This document shows, piece after piece, positions 1-7,670 of a stretch of DNA of 13,064 nucleotides. The notes below the pieces were generated by a model. It made no database searches and had not been told where the DNA came from. It worked only from the letters and a program-made list of their open reading frames with translations. The stretch covers positions 1 through 13,064 of the forward strand of contig JAITQP010000096.1 of the NCBI GenBank assembly GCA_031288885.1. Reading direction: 5' to 3'. The position numbers and the translations under genes were made by a program. Numbering within the stretch: the first letter of the stretch is position 1; each line of letters starts with the position of its first letter. Origin of the DNA: Prevotellaceae bacterium. GTDB lineage: Bacteria; Bacteroidota; Bacteroidia; Bacteroidales; UBA932.

Positions 1-5
1 GTTGT

Positions 6-262
6 GGGTGCGGTGGTTGCACGCTTCGCGCCCCTTCCCTTCCCCCCACCGCGCCGGCATTCCGAGCGCAGCGAGGAAACTCCCCGCACACAGCCGGCCC
101 GTGTGCACGCGTCGCGCCATTCCAGTCCAGCGCGAGGTGTGCAACGGCGCGACGCGTGTGATGGCGCGAAGCGTGCGGGGACGGCTGTGTGCGAGGAGAT
201 TCCTCCGCTCCGCGCGCTCGTTCCTCGCGCGCGTCGGTCGGAATGACGGCAGGGGGCGGACG
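6..262. repeat. GC-rich composite repeat, unit 1
   Basis: First of two tandem, diverged copies of a unit that begins GGGTGCGGTGG (6 here, 270 in the second copy). Inside it the arm at 53-95, containing ATTCCGAGCGCAGCGAGGAA (59-78), is an imperfect inverted repeat of the segment at about 182-250, which ends in CGGAATGACGG. The middle holds a second, smaller inverted repeat made of the 15-mer TGCACGCGTCGCGCC (104-118) and three reverse-oriented variants (130-144, 148-162, 164-178). Transcribed RNA could form a long branched hairpin. Open frames across the block are low-complexity Arg/Ala/Pro translations and are not genes. Base composition is far more GC-rich than the neighbouring genes. Confidence 0.8.
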
Positions 263-269
263 GCGCTGG

Positions 270-509
270 GGGTGCGGTGGTTGCACGCGTCGCGCCCCTT
301 CCCTTCCCCCCACCGCGCCGTCATTCCGAGCGTAGCGAGGAATCTCCCCGCACACAGCCGTCCCGTGTGCACGCGTCGCGCCATTCCAATCCGGCGCGAG
401 GTGTGCAGTAGCGCGAAGCGTGCGGGGGCGGCTGTATGCGAGGAGATTCCTCCGCTCCGTGCGCTCGTTCCTCGCGCGCGTCGGCCGGAATGACGGCAGG
501 AGGCGGACG
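270..509. repeat. GC-rich composite repeat, unit 2
   Basis: Second copy of the unit. It matches unit 1 over almost its whole length, but the offset is 264 bp at the left end and 247 bp at the right end. Unit 2 therefore lacks about 17 bp, which corresponds to one of the three reverse-oriented 15-bp submotifs of unit 1. The outer arms are 317-360 (with ATTCCGAGCGTAGCGAGGAA at 323-342) and 429-498; the inner arms are 368-382 against 393-407, with a further copy at 410-424. The right arm carries an extra GC-rich stretch not matched in the left arm, so the stem would contain a large internal bulge. Confidence 0.8.
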
Positions 510-532
510 CGGGGCGTGCTGTCCGTGATGTT

Positions 533-549
533 CCGTCCCTACGGGACGG
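533..549. repeat. Short perfect hairpin CCGTCCC-TAC-GGGACGG
   Basis: A 7-bp perfect stem with a three-base loop lies between the composite repeats and the end of the glycosyltransferase gene. It is followed at 553-567 by another reverse-oriented copy of the 15-bp motif found in the repeat units. There is no T-run after it on either strand, so it is not a convincing intrinsic terminator. It is probably a separate dispersed repeat element. Confidence 0.55.
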
Positions 550-596
550 GACGGCGCGAGGCGTGCATCTCCGTTAGTGTGAATTTTTGTTGGTAA

Positions 597-2312
597 TCAC
601 TCTCCACCGATTTTCAGTAGGGCAAAATCGCTGTTGCGGGCGGCGCAGATGGGGTTAACCAGCGTTATGGCAAGTTGAGCTTCAGCTGACGGCAGGTTGG
701 GGATAACCGTCGTGAGAATTCCTTTGCGGGTTTGATTGCCTGAGAGCGTTGCTACTGGAGGCTCCAGCTGACAATCGGCAAACTCCGTGTGCTTTTTCCC
801 TCCCTGATAGCTAAGGTAAAACGCTTTTAAGCTTACCGGAAGCTCCGGATGGTCAAAGTTGATGGCATAGCTGTCCGGATTGTGGATGGTGAACGGGAGG
901 TGAAGCGTATCGCCGGATTTCAGGGTTGCGTCAGGTAAAGCATACGTAATTTTTACCCGATTGACCGATTGAAATTCTTTTGCAAAATAGCCGTGGAAAA
1001 CGTGCCCGTTTACTTCATATTGCTGCGATTTGGCGTCGCTATACTGGCAAATGAAAACCGGCTTTCCTTGGTGCAACAGCTCTTTTTCCCAAATGTCGAA
1101 TTGAGTTTGCCGGCTGTTGACAGCGCTCAGCACAAATGCCTCGTTTTGGGTGAAAAAATGGTAGTTGGACGCCCCCTGAAAAGATCCGGTAAATGCGACC
1201 GGCAAATCTCCGGCTACCGCTTTAACGGCCATATTCTTTTCCTTTTTTCCGCTGAACCCTAATCGCTCAGGCAGTAAACCGGTCAGCAGCAAAACGCGGG
1301 CTGCCACAATCACAACCAACGACCACGCCACCCAAGTTTTTACGTAGCGCAGCAGCGGTTGGCTTTTCAGGCAGGCGGAGTAAAGCAAAATAATCATGGG
1401 AACGGAGCATATCATCGTCCAGTGAGGCTCAACATGCCCGCGAAACGACGAGACCCAGAAGAACGCAATAAAACCGGCTATCAGGAAAAACATCCCCCTC
1501 TCAAAAGCATCTTTTGGCTTGAATTTTACCATTCCATAAGCGACCGCCCCCAAGGTCAGCGGGTTAAACACCGCTAACTGGTTTGGCAAGTACTCAAGAA
1601 AGTATTTCCACCTAAAGCTGCTGCTTCGGTCGCTCAAGTGGTATTTTAGGCTGGGGTAATCGTTGGCTATTTGCCAATAAACGTGAGGCGCAAAGAGTAG
1701 AAGTCCTCCTACGCCGGCCAGCCAAACTTTATAGCGGGTAAGTAGGCGCGGGTTGGAGAGGAAAATTAACCCGAAAACGACGGCTGCGTGGTACTTGCTG
1801 TACATCATTCCTGCCGCGGCAATGGCCAAGCAAAGGGTGTTGAGCCAAGTTTCTTTTTGCAGAAATCGCTTGTAGCAAAACAAAAACAACGTTGTAAAGA
1901 ACAGCAGCGGTGCATCAGGCGTCGTTATAAACCCATATACCTGAAACATGACCAGAGAGGCTGAAATGGTAAAAAACAGGGCAACTTTGGAGGCGGTGGG
2001 CGCTTTGTCGGAGATGGCTTTCCAAATCAGGAGAAGCGTAAAAAGTTGCAGCACGATGGTAACAAAGCGGACAGCTAAGTTGCCGTCAAAGAGCAAGCCG
2101 GAAAGAAAAATCATCCACCCAACCATGGGCGGGTGGTCAAAATACCCCCATGCCGGATTTTCCCCGTACAGAAAATAGTACGCTTCGTCGCTGTGAATTT
2201 CAGTAAAAATTGCCTGAGCAAGATTAACGCACGTCCAAATTGTTAAAATAAGTACAAATGAACAGCAAAAGTGTGAATTTTTGCAATGGGGGGGGGTATT
2301 TTTTATGTTCAT
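597..2312 (-). CDS. ArnT-like glycosyltransferase, GT39/PMT_2 family
   Basis: A 571-residue polytopic membrane protein. Family members move a sugar from a polyprenyl-phosphate carrier to lipid or protein acceptors on the outer side of the inner membrane; the acceptor here is unknown. After a first membrane segment (about 17-36) comes the external loop with Asp42-Glu43 in SDEAYYFLYG and the DHPP motif at 59-62, the acidic pair and histidine loop typical of the family. TPDAPL (131-136), SKYHA (172-176) and HVEPHW (293-298) are further family-like motifs. About ten hydrophobic segments run to residue 350. Residues about 370-571 form a soluble, probably periplasmic domain I cannot name. The ATG at 2312 is followed by codons that include nine consecutive C (2288-2296); one-base gain or loss would end translation within about 30 codons. 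The gene follows the UPF0316 gene by 74 nt. Confidence 0.85.
   Translation of the reverse strand: MNIKNTPPHCKNSHFCCSFVLILTIWTCVNLAQAIFTEIHSDEAYYFLYGENPAWGYFDHPPMVGWMIFLSGLLFDGNLAVRFVTIVLQLFTLLLIWKAISDKAPTASKVALFFTISASLVMFQVYGFITTPDAPLLFFTTLFLFCYKRFLQKETWLNTLCLAIAAAGMMYSKYHAAVVFGLIFLSNPRLLTRYKVWLAGVGGLLLFAPHVYWQIANDYPSLKYHLSDRSSSFRWKYFLEYLPNQLAVFNPLTLGAVAYGMVKFKPKDAFERGMFFLIAGFIAFFWVSSFRGHVEPHWTMICSVPMIILLYSACLKSQPLLRYVKTWVAWSLVVIVAARVLLLTGLLPERLGFSGKKEKNMAVKAVAGDLPVAFTGSFQGASNYHFFTQNEAFVLSAVNSRQTQFDIWEKELLHQGKPVFICQYSDAKSQQYEVNGHVFHGYFAKEFQSVNRVKITYALPDATLKSGDTLHLPFTIHNPDSYAINFDHPELPVSLKAFYLSYQGGKKHTEFADCQLEPPVATLSGNQTRKGILTTVIPNLPSAEAQLAITLVNPICAARNSDFALLKIGGE
2288..2296 (-). repeat. Homopolymer C9 tract inside the glycosyltransferase start region
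   Basis: Nine consecutive C on the coding strand (G on plus) occupy codons 6-9. Eight C would lead to TAA after about 23 codons and ten C to TAA after about 30 codons, by direct reading of the shifted frames. Homopolymer C/G tracts of this kind near start codons are the classic substrate for slipped-strand phase variation. At nine bases the tract is at the lower end of the lengths usually seen in switching genes. Confidence 0.6.
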
Positions 2313-2386
2313 TTTCGCATTAAGGTTGTATGCTACTATTCATTGATTTCACTGATTTCAGCAGTGCGCTCAACATCCACCCTCCG

Positions 2387-2947
2387 CTACTTCTCCTGCT
2401 TGTGCCTGCCGAACATGTGAATGTGCGCTCTGGTATTGGGGAAAATTCCCCGCTTAGCCGAGCGCACATCCTCAATAACGTAAAACACGTTGGGGTCAAA
2501 ATCGGTAATTATTTGCTCCACCTTGCCGATGGACTTCCGGCTCACCACCGTGTAGATGAGGTTCACCTGCCCAACCTTGCCCTTGCCGTTGATGAGCGTT
2601 GCGCCGTAGCCGTTCTCGTTTAGGTGCGCAACCAAATCATCCCCGTTTTTGGGCGTAATGACGCGCACAAAGTAGATGCCGATAGCTATTCGCTCCTCTA
2701 TCATCATGCCCACAAAGTTGCCCATTGCGAAGCCCGCAGCGTACGCCACGTAGCAGTATATGTTGTTGGCGTGCTGCATGATTTGGCTAATCACCAAAAT
2801 CCACACAAAAACTTCAAAGAAGCCGAGCAGCGGCGCTACCTTTTTGTGCCCCTTGGATACAAAAATAATGCGCATTGTGCCCAGCGTTACGTCCAGAATG
2901 CGGGAACAAAATATGATGAGGGGTAACGCTATGTACACAAAAGTCAT
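2387..2947 (-). CDS. UPF0316 membrane protein (DUF5698 + DUF2179)
   Basis: A protein of about 186 residues of the UPF0316 family, whose biochemical function is not established. The first ~75 residues contain three hydrophobic segments and the family signature around SRILDVTLGTMRIIFVSKG. Residues about 90-175 form the DUF2179 domain, a small alpha/beta cytoplasmic domain also found at the end of YitT-type membrane proteins, seen here as the VITPKNGDDLVAHLNENGYG and IYTVVSRKSIGKVEQII stretches. I chose the ATG at 2947 because it precedes the first membrane helix closely. A GTG at 2959, four codons upstream, is equally in frame and lies one base from the stop of the upstream secreted-protein gene. 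That near overlap points to co-transcription and probably translational coupling. Confidence 0.85.
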   Translation of the reverse strand: MTFVYIALPLIIFCSRILDVTLGTMRIIFVSKGHKKVAPLLGFFEVFVWILVISQIMQHANNIYCYVAYAAGFAMGNFVGMMIEERIAIGIYFVRVITPKNGDDLVAHLNENGYGATLINGKGKVGQVNLIYTVVSRKSIGKVEQIITDFDPNVFYVIEDVRSAKRGIFPNTRAHIHMFGRHKQEK

Positions 2948-2960
2948 AGACGAGGTCACT

Positions 2961-4001
2961 TTACTTTTTCACTATTTGCTCGGTGTATACTTTGTCGCCA
3001 AAGGCAAAGCGCACAAAGTAGGTGCCCGGCATGGTGGGGGCGTAGCTGTAGGTGTACTCTCCCGCCGTTTGGAATTCGTTGTGCACAATTTTGCGCACGC
3101 ATACGCTGGTAATGGTGTATACCCCAATGTTCACCTTTGCGTCGTAGGGTAGCTTATAGGTAATGGTTGCTGCATCCTGTATGGGGTTTGGGTAGATGTC
3201 GTACTTCACTTCGGGTAGCGCTACCTCCGCAGCTTGCACGTCGCCCGCGTTGCTTGCGTTCACCGGAGGCGCGGTCAAGGCCGCCACGTTCACGTATGAC
3301 GAGTTGCTCGCGTTAGCCGGTTGCGCGGCATTTTCCCCCGTGAGCTGCTCCGTGATGTGCTGGATGATTACGAAAACCGGATAGCGGAAATCTTGCGAGT
3401 ACCACAGGTATTTTACCTCCGTAGTGTTCACGGCGCTGCCGTAAAGCCGTTTTTGCGCCTCCGTGGTTTTCACGCGCAGCACGTTTTTCAGCGTAACGCC
3501 GTTGGGCAGCTTCAGCGTGCCGTAGCCGTCAACCTCCGAGGAGTAGGTGCCTTCCACGGCGGTTTTGCTGTTGCCTTGGGCAATGTACCCCACAAACTCG
3601 CCGCTGTGCTGGTCAAGATACCCAAAGGGATACCTCGTTTTGAGCACAGGCTTTTCGAACACTATGTTATACCCGTGCGCCGCATACCCGTAGTAGTCAT
3701 TTCCGTACGGCGTAACGTCAAACTGGAAAAGGATGTTGCCGTCGTTGCGCACGGCGATGTGCTCGCCGTTGCTCTCAAGCGCCTCCGTGTGGATATTTCC
3801 GGTTACTTCGCACGCGCTGAAATCCCACGTTACGTTAGCGCCGCTCTCCCCGGGATCTACGGTGGTTACTTGGCGTGTTTGGTGCACGTCGCCCACCTGA
3901 AACCCATGCTTTGCATAGGTTATCGTAAAAGCTGGTTGCGCCATGCCGGATGCGGCGGCAAGCAACCCAGCTGTAATAGCTGTAATCTTTTTCATATTCA
4001 T
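2961..4001 (-). CDS. Secreted protein with type IX secretion (type A) sorting domain
   Basis: A protein of about 346 residues with an N-terminal signal peptide (KK, then ITAITAGLLAAASGMA, cleavage probable before QPAF). Its C-terminal ~75 residues form a typical T9SS type A sorting domain: YDIYPNP near residue 267, a beta-rich stretch, then GTYFVRF and a terminal EQIVKK. The protein should cross the outer membrane by the type IX system and be released or attached to the surface. The body (residues about 23-225) has no motif I recognise. An Ala/Asn/Pro-rich linker (about 224-262) joins it to the sorting domain. An in-frame TTG at 4031 is rejected as start because it falls inside the probable -7 promoter box. 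ATG at 4001 or 3995 remains, and I cannot decide between them. The UPF0316 gene follows directly. Confidence 0.85.
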   Translation of the reverse strand: MNMKKITAITAGLLAAASGMAQPAFTITYAKHGFQVGDVHQTRQVTTVDPGESGANVTWDFSACEVTGNIHTEALESNGEHIAVRNDGNILFQFDVTPYGNDYYGYAAHGYNIVFEKPVLKTRYPFGYLDQHSGEFVGYIAQGNSKTAVEGTYSSEVDGYGTLKLPNGVTLKNVLRVKTTEAQKRLYGSAVNTTEVKYLWYSQDFRYPVFVIIQHITEQLTGENAAQPANASNSSYVNVAALTAPPVNASNAGDVQAAEVALPEVKYDIYPNPIQDAATITYKLPYDAKVNIGVYTITSVCVRKIVHNEFQTAGEYTYSYAPTMPGTYFVRFAFGDKVYTEQIVKK

Positions 4002-4028
4002 GATAGCTGTTATTTTTGATTTGAAGTA

Positions 4029-4059
4029 CAAATGTACAATTTTATAGTAAAAAAAACAA
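4029..4059 (-). promoter_or_regulatory. Bacteroidota-type promoter of the T9SS cargo gene
   Basis: On the minus strand TACATTTG (4029-4036) matches the TAnnTTTG -7 consensus of the Bacteroidota housekeeping sigma factor. A TTG (4057-4059) lies 20 nt upstream in the -33 position. Transcription would start near 4022, giving a leader of about 20-27 nt before the ATG. The same region has a run of eight T (minus strand, 4049-4056). I see no convincing terminator hairpin for buk just before it. Confidence 0.7.
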
Positions 4060-4090
4060 TTTTGAAAGGCTGATTTTTATTCACCAACAG

Positions 4091-5158
4091 CTAAGCGTAC
4101 GTTTTGAGCGGCAGCTTGCCGTCCAGCATTTGGATAACGTTCTCCACCAGCGCCGTCATTTCGTCCTCGCCCGGGTATACGAATACCGGCGCAATGAAGC
4201 TGGTCATTTGCGTGATGTAGCTGGTGACCGGCTGGTTGTGCGCAATTCCGCCGGTAACTAAAACTGCGTCGACGTTGCCGTGCAGCACCGCCGCCGCCGC
4301 GCCGATTTCCTTGCCTATCTGGTAGCACATGGCGTTTAGCACCAAGCGCGCCTGCTCGTCGCCCTGATTGGCGAGCGCCACCACCTTTTGGGCGTCGTTG
4401 GTGCCCAAGTGCGCCACCAGCCCTCCGCTGCCCACGAGCATTTTTGAGAGCTCGGTTTTGGTGTATTTTCCGCTAAAGCACGCCTCAAGGAGCTGCAAGG
4501 CGGGTGTTGTGCCCGACCGCTCGGGCGAGAACGCGCCATCGCCGCCAACGGCGTTGTTCGTGTCCACCACCTTTCCCTGCCGGTGCGCGCCAACCGAAAT
4601 GCCGCCTCCCAAGTGCGCCACGATGAGGTTTACCTCCTCGTATTTTTTGCCGTGCTCGCGCGCGTACGTCCGCGCAATAGCCTTTTGGTTGAGGGCGTGA
4701 AAGGTGGACTTGCGCGTAAAGAGGGGCAGGCCCGTAACTCTTGCCACATCCTGCATTTCGTCCACCACCACCGGATCGGCAATGTAGGCTTTGGCGGCGG
4801 GCAGCGAGCGGGCAATGTCGTCGGCAATGAGCGCGCCGAGGTTGCTGGCGTGCTCGCCGTACTTTGCCGAGCGCAGGTCGGTTTTCATGGCCTCGTTAAC
4901 CTCGTAAACGCCGGACTCCACCGGCTTCACTATCCCTCCGCGGCCTACCACCACGCTTATTTCGCTCACGTTAACGCCCGCCTTTTTGAGCTCGGACAGG
5001 ATTACCTCCTTGCGAAACGCGAATTGCTCCGCCACGTTTGCGAAAGGCTTCAGCTCGTCGGCGCTGTGGCGCAGCGTGACTTGAAAGATGTTTTTGTCCT
5101 GCTCAAAAACGGCAATTTTGGTGGATGTGGATCCCGGGTTGACTGCTAATATTTTCAT
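4091..5158 (-). CDS. buk: Butyrate kinase
   Basis: Butyrate kinase of the acetokinase (ASKHA) superfamily. It transfers the phosphate of butyryl-phosphate to ADP, giving butyrate and ATP in the cytoplasm. The length, 355 residues from the ATG at 5158, is the usual size. Visible motifs are the N-terminal phosphate loop NPGSTSTK (7-14), GRGG (72-75), HLGGG (182-186), PERSGTTP (212-219), GGIAHN (303-308) and PGEDEM (329-334). The frame extends ten codons further upstream to 5188, but family members begin at MKILAVNPGS. The gene lies 30 nt after ptb, the enzyme that supplies its substrate. Close relatives also use isobutyryl- and isovaleryl-phosphate, so branched-chain substrates cannot be excluded. 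Confidence 0.95.
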   Translation of the reverse strand: MKILAVNPGSTSTKIAVFEQDKNIFQVTLRHSADELKPFANVAEQFAFRKEVILSELKKAGVNVSEISVVVGRGGIVKPVESGVYEVNEAMKTDLRSAKYGEHASNLGALIADDIARSLPAAKAYIADPVVVDEMQDVARVTGLPLFTRKSTFHALNQKAIARTYAREHGKKYEEVNLIVAHLGGGISVGAHRQGKVVDTNNAVGGDGAFSPERSGTTPALQLLEACFSGKYTKTELSKMLVGSGGLVAHLGTNDAQKVVALANQGDEQARLVLNAMCYQIGKEIGAAAAVLHGNVDAVLVTGGIAHNQPVTSYITQMTSFIAPVFVYPGEDEMTALVENVIQMLDGKLPLKTYA

Positions 5159-5188
5159 CGTAGCGTATGATTTAGTTGGTAAATTCAC

Positions 5189-6094
5189 TTATTTTTTTGC
5201 CATTAGCGACCCCAGCGCAATGGAGTAAAGCTTGGTGAGGGTTGTGTCGCCGCGCGACGTGAGCACGCAGGGCGCTTTTGCGCCTACCACAATGCCTGCC
5301 AGCTCTGCCTTTGCGAGCTTGGTGGCTGTTTTGAAAAACGCGTTGGCGGACTCTATGCTTGGGAATACCATGCAGTCGGCGTCGCCGGCTACGGCGCTCT
5401 TGAGCTTTTTAATTTCAACGGACTCCTTATCCAGCGCAACATCTACCGCCAAGGGGCCATCGACCAGCGCGTTGCGAATTTGCCCGCGGTCGGCCATTTT
5501 TGAAATAATAGCTGCGTCAACGCAAGCCTGCATACCGGCCAGCATTTGCTCCGTGGCCGCAATAATGGCAACCTTTGGCTTGTCAATGTCAAGCATCCGC
5601 GCCACGCTAATGACGTTATTGGTCAGCGTAACTTTCTGCGCGAGGTCGGGCGCGGGGATAACCGCAATGTCGCTCAGGGTAATCAGCTTGCTGTACGACG
5701 GCACTTCGAGCACGCTCACGTGGCTCAGCGTTGCCTTTGGGGGGAGCAAGCCCGTTTCTTTGTTGAGGATAGCGCGCATATACTTATCGGTGCTCACCAG
5801 CCCCTTCATGAGGACGTCGGCCTCTCCGAGGCGCACCATTTCTACGGCTTTGGCGGTAGCCTTAAGCTCGTCGGCCTCCTGCACGATGCGGAATTTTCCC
5901 GCGTCAATTTTTTCGGCGCTGCACACGGCCTTAATGGTCGCCTCATCGCCCACCAGAATGCCGTCCACCAGCCCGCGGTCAACCGCCATGCTGACGGCGC
6001 TAATGGTATGCGAATCGTTGGCGTAGGCCGCCACCAGCTTTTTTTTACCTTGTGATTTTACCTTTTCTACCAGCTGTTCTAACTTTGTTATCAT
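5189..6094 (-). CDS. ptb: Phosphate butyryltransferase
   Basis: Phosphotransbutyrylase of the PTA_PTB family. It converts butyryl-CoA and phosphate to butyryl-phosphate and CoA. At 301 residues it has the usual length of Ptb and lacks the long N-terminal extension of many Pta enzymes. Family-typical stretches are ADVLMKGLVSTDKYMRAIL (92-110), SDIAVIPAPDL (141-151), DGPLAVDVALD (212-222), FPSIESANAFFKT (244-256) and GAKAPCVLTSRGDT (271-284). The last includes the conserved Ser/Arg region of the active site. The ATG at 6094 is 11 nt after the stop of the M48 protease gene, and buk follows 30 nt downstream, so ptb-buk form a functional pair embedded in a larger transcription unit. Confidence 0.94.
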   Translation of the reverse strand: MITKLEQLVEKVKSQGKKKLVAAYANDSHTISAVSMAVDRGLVDGILVGDEATIKAVCSAEKIDAGKFRIVQEADELKATAKAVEMVRLGEADVLMKGLVSTDKYMRAILNKETGLLPPKATLSHVSVLEVPSYSKLITLSDIAVIPAPDLAQKVTLTNNVISVARMLDIDKPKVAIIAATEQMLAGMQACVDAAIISKMADRGQIRNALVDGPLAVDVALDKESVEIKKLKSAVAGDADCMVFPSIESANAFFKTATKLAKAELAGIVVGAKAPCVLTSRGDTTLTKLYSIALGSLMAKK

Positions 6095-6105
6095 TTTATA
6101 TTGAT

Positions 6106-7044
6106 TTAAAACTGTTCCAAAACTGCTATTCGCTTCTCAATTGGCGGGTGAGTTGAAAACAAACCTGCAAACCCTTTGCTCAGCGGATTGTCGATAAACA
6201 GCTGTGCAACGTCTTTTTGCCGCACGGCTTCAATGCGCGAGTCCGTTGAGATTTTGCGCAGCGCCGTAGCCAAGGCGAGCGGGTTTTTGGTCATTTCAAC
6301 GCTGCCGGCGTCAGCCATATATTCACGCTTCCGCGATATGGCAAATCGCATCAGCATCGTTACTAAATAGCCGACTGCTGCAAGAGCAAGCGCAAGGAGA
6401 ATAATCAAGATAACGCCGCTTTTGCCCTTGCCGCCGCGGCGACTTATGTAGAGCACGCTGCGTAAAAGCATTTGCGTGAGAAACGAAAATATCCCCACAA
6501 AAACTATGGAAACTACCAGCAGCTTTACATCGCGGTTGCGAATGTGAGTAAGCTCGTGGGCAATAACTCCCTCAAGCTCTTGGTCGTTGAGCTTGCTAAT
6601 AATTCCCCGCGAAAGCGTAACCGTAAACGTTTTTTCGTTTATGCCGCTTGCAAAGGCATTAAGGGAGTTATCATTTATAACGTTGATTTTCGGCATGCTC
6701 ATATTATTTGCCATGCAAAGATTTTCAACAAGGTTGTACACTCGCTTATTATCCCAGCGGTCAAGCGGATGCGACCCTGTTGACCGGTTTATTATGATGG
6801 TATTTGCAAGGTAGGCAATGAGAAACCAAATCAGGCAAACGCCGATAACCCAAGGCAACGCTTCTACAAAGAGCTGATTTGCTGTGGCTGCGCTGTCGTA
6901 ATTTGCCGAACCCACAAGCTGTCTGCAAAGTATCTGCAAAAAAGCCCAAACCAGAAAAAGTATTACGCACGGGAAAAATACTAACAACAATATTGATTTG
7001 AAGTTATTCACACTTTTTTGAGCTTGTATCCCTACGTACTTCAT
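6106..7044 (-). CDS. M48 family membrane zinc metalloprotease (HtpX-like)
   Basis: A 312-residue inner-membrane protease of the M48/HtpX family, which degrades damaged or misfolded membrane proteins. The zinc site is HELTH (163-167), with Glu241 in SRKREYMADAGS as the probable third ligand. Hydrophobic segments lie at about 17-39, 64-86, 172-198 and 208-236, the HtpX arrangement in which the active site faces the cytoplasm. The ending STHPPIEKRIAVLE (297-310) is also typical of M48B. The lemA stop is 27 nt upstream, and LemA-HtpX pairs recur in other bacteria. ptb begins 11 nt downstream. The symbol htpX is not assigned firmly because several M48 paralogues can occur in one genome. Confidence 0.9.
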   Translation of the reverse strand: MKYVGIQAQKSVNNFKSILLLVFFPCVILFLVWAFLQILCRQLVGSANYDSAATANQLFVEALPWVIGVCLIWFLIAYLANTIIINRSTGSHPLDRWDNKRVYNLVENLCMANNMSMPKINVINDNSLNAFASGINEKTFTVTLSRGIISKLNDQELEGVIAHELTHIRNRDVKLLVVSIVFVGIFSFLTQMLLRSVLYISRRGGKGKSGVILIILLALALAAVGYLVTMLMRFAISRKREYMADAGSVEMTKNPLALATALRKISTDSRIEAVRQKDVAQLFIDNPLSKGFAGLFSTHPPIEKRIAVLEQF

Positions 7045-7071
7045 TTTAGGTGTAGATTTTGTGTGTTTTTA

Positions 7072-7635
7072 CTAAAAGCTCACTTTTGGCGGTTCTTCGA
7101 GTATTCTTCGCTCCTGCGCGCCCACGTCAAACATTTGCTCGCGCTTAAAACCGAACATTCCTGCGATAATATTTGCGGGGAAAGTTTCAACGGCGTTGTT
7201 GTATTCTTTTGTGGCCGAGTTGAAGTATCTGCGCACGGCGGCCAGCTTATTTTCAACATCCGACATTTCCTCCTGTAGCTGCAAAAAGTTTGCGTTTGCT
7301 TTGAGCTCGGGGTATGCTTCCAGCTGAATTTTCAAACCGCTCAGCGCTGCTGTAAGCTGATTTTCGGCGTCTATTTTTTGGCCAATGGTTTGCGCGCCCA
7401 TAGCGGCGGTGCGCGCTTGCGTAATTCTCATAAAAGTTTCGCTCTCGTGCTTGGCGTAACCTTTCACGGCTTCCACCAGCTGGGGTATGAGGTCGTGCCG
7501 CTGCTTAAGCTGAACGTCAATGTCGGCAAACGCGTTTTCGCGGTTGTTGCGATAGCGCACTAAGCGGTTGTATAGCGAGATGATAAGTATAACCAAAATC
7601 GCTGCAATAATTACGACAATCCAAGGTGTATTCAC
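7072..7635 (-). CDS. lemA: LemA family protein
   Basis: A 187-residue LemA family protein of full length. One N-terminal membrane segment (about 5-22) is followed by a helical, coiled-coil-prone domain with the family signature NRENAFADIDVQLKQRHDLI (31-50) and the central ELKANANFLQLQEEMSDVEN stretch (114-133). The C-terminal part contains YNNAVETFP and FGFKREQMF. The molecular role of LemA is not settled. The immediate downstream gene is an HtpX-like protease, a recurrent pairing that suggests a shared envelope function. It lies 35 nt after ackA, close enough for co-transcription, and I see no terminator in the gap. Confidence 0.93.
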   Translation of the reverse strand: MNTPWIVVIIAAILVILIISLYNRLVRYRNNRENAFADIDVQLKQRHDLIPQLVEAVKGYAKHESETFMRITQARTAAMGAQTIGQKIDAENQLTAALSGLKIQLEAYPELKANANFLQLQEEMSDVENKLAAVRRYFNSATKEYNNAVETFPANIIAGMFGFKREQMFDVGAQERRILEEPPKVSF

Positions 7636-7670
7636 TTTTTAAGCTTTTATTTATTGTTAAATAATGTTTT

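Noticed and set aside
2..493. Long open frames (163 and 80 codons) through the GC-rich left end
   Set aside because: They arise from the repeat units themselves: the translation repeats with the DNA unit, is rich in Arg, Ala and Pro, and resembles no protein family. High GC lowers stop frequency.
6..509. Possible CRISPR array
   Set aside because: There are only two ~250-bp units, the 15-bp motifs occur in both orientations at irregular spacing, there are no unique spacers, and no cas gene is in the window.
577..2283. Exact 13-bp direct repeat GTGTGAATTTTTG at 577-589 and 2271-2283, near both ends of the glycosyltransferase gene
   Set aside because: About one such 13-bp match is expected by chance in a window of this size, the right copy lies inside the coding region, and there is no transposase or terminal inverted repeat.
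3321..4019. Plus-strand 232-codon frame opposite the T9SS cargo gene
   Set aside because: It is fully antisense to a gene with a clear signal peptide and sorting domain, and its translation has no recognisable features.
5159..5188. Ten-codon N-terminal extension of butyrate kinase
   Set aside because: The family begins at MKILAVNPGS, and the extension fills the whole gap to ptb.
5232..6026. Plus-strand 264-codon frame opposite ptb
   Set aside because: It is a Ser/Ala-rich antisense shadow of a conserved enzyme gene.
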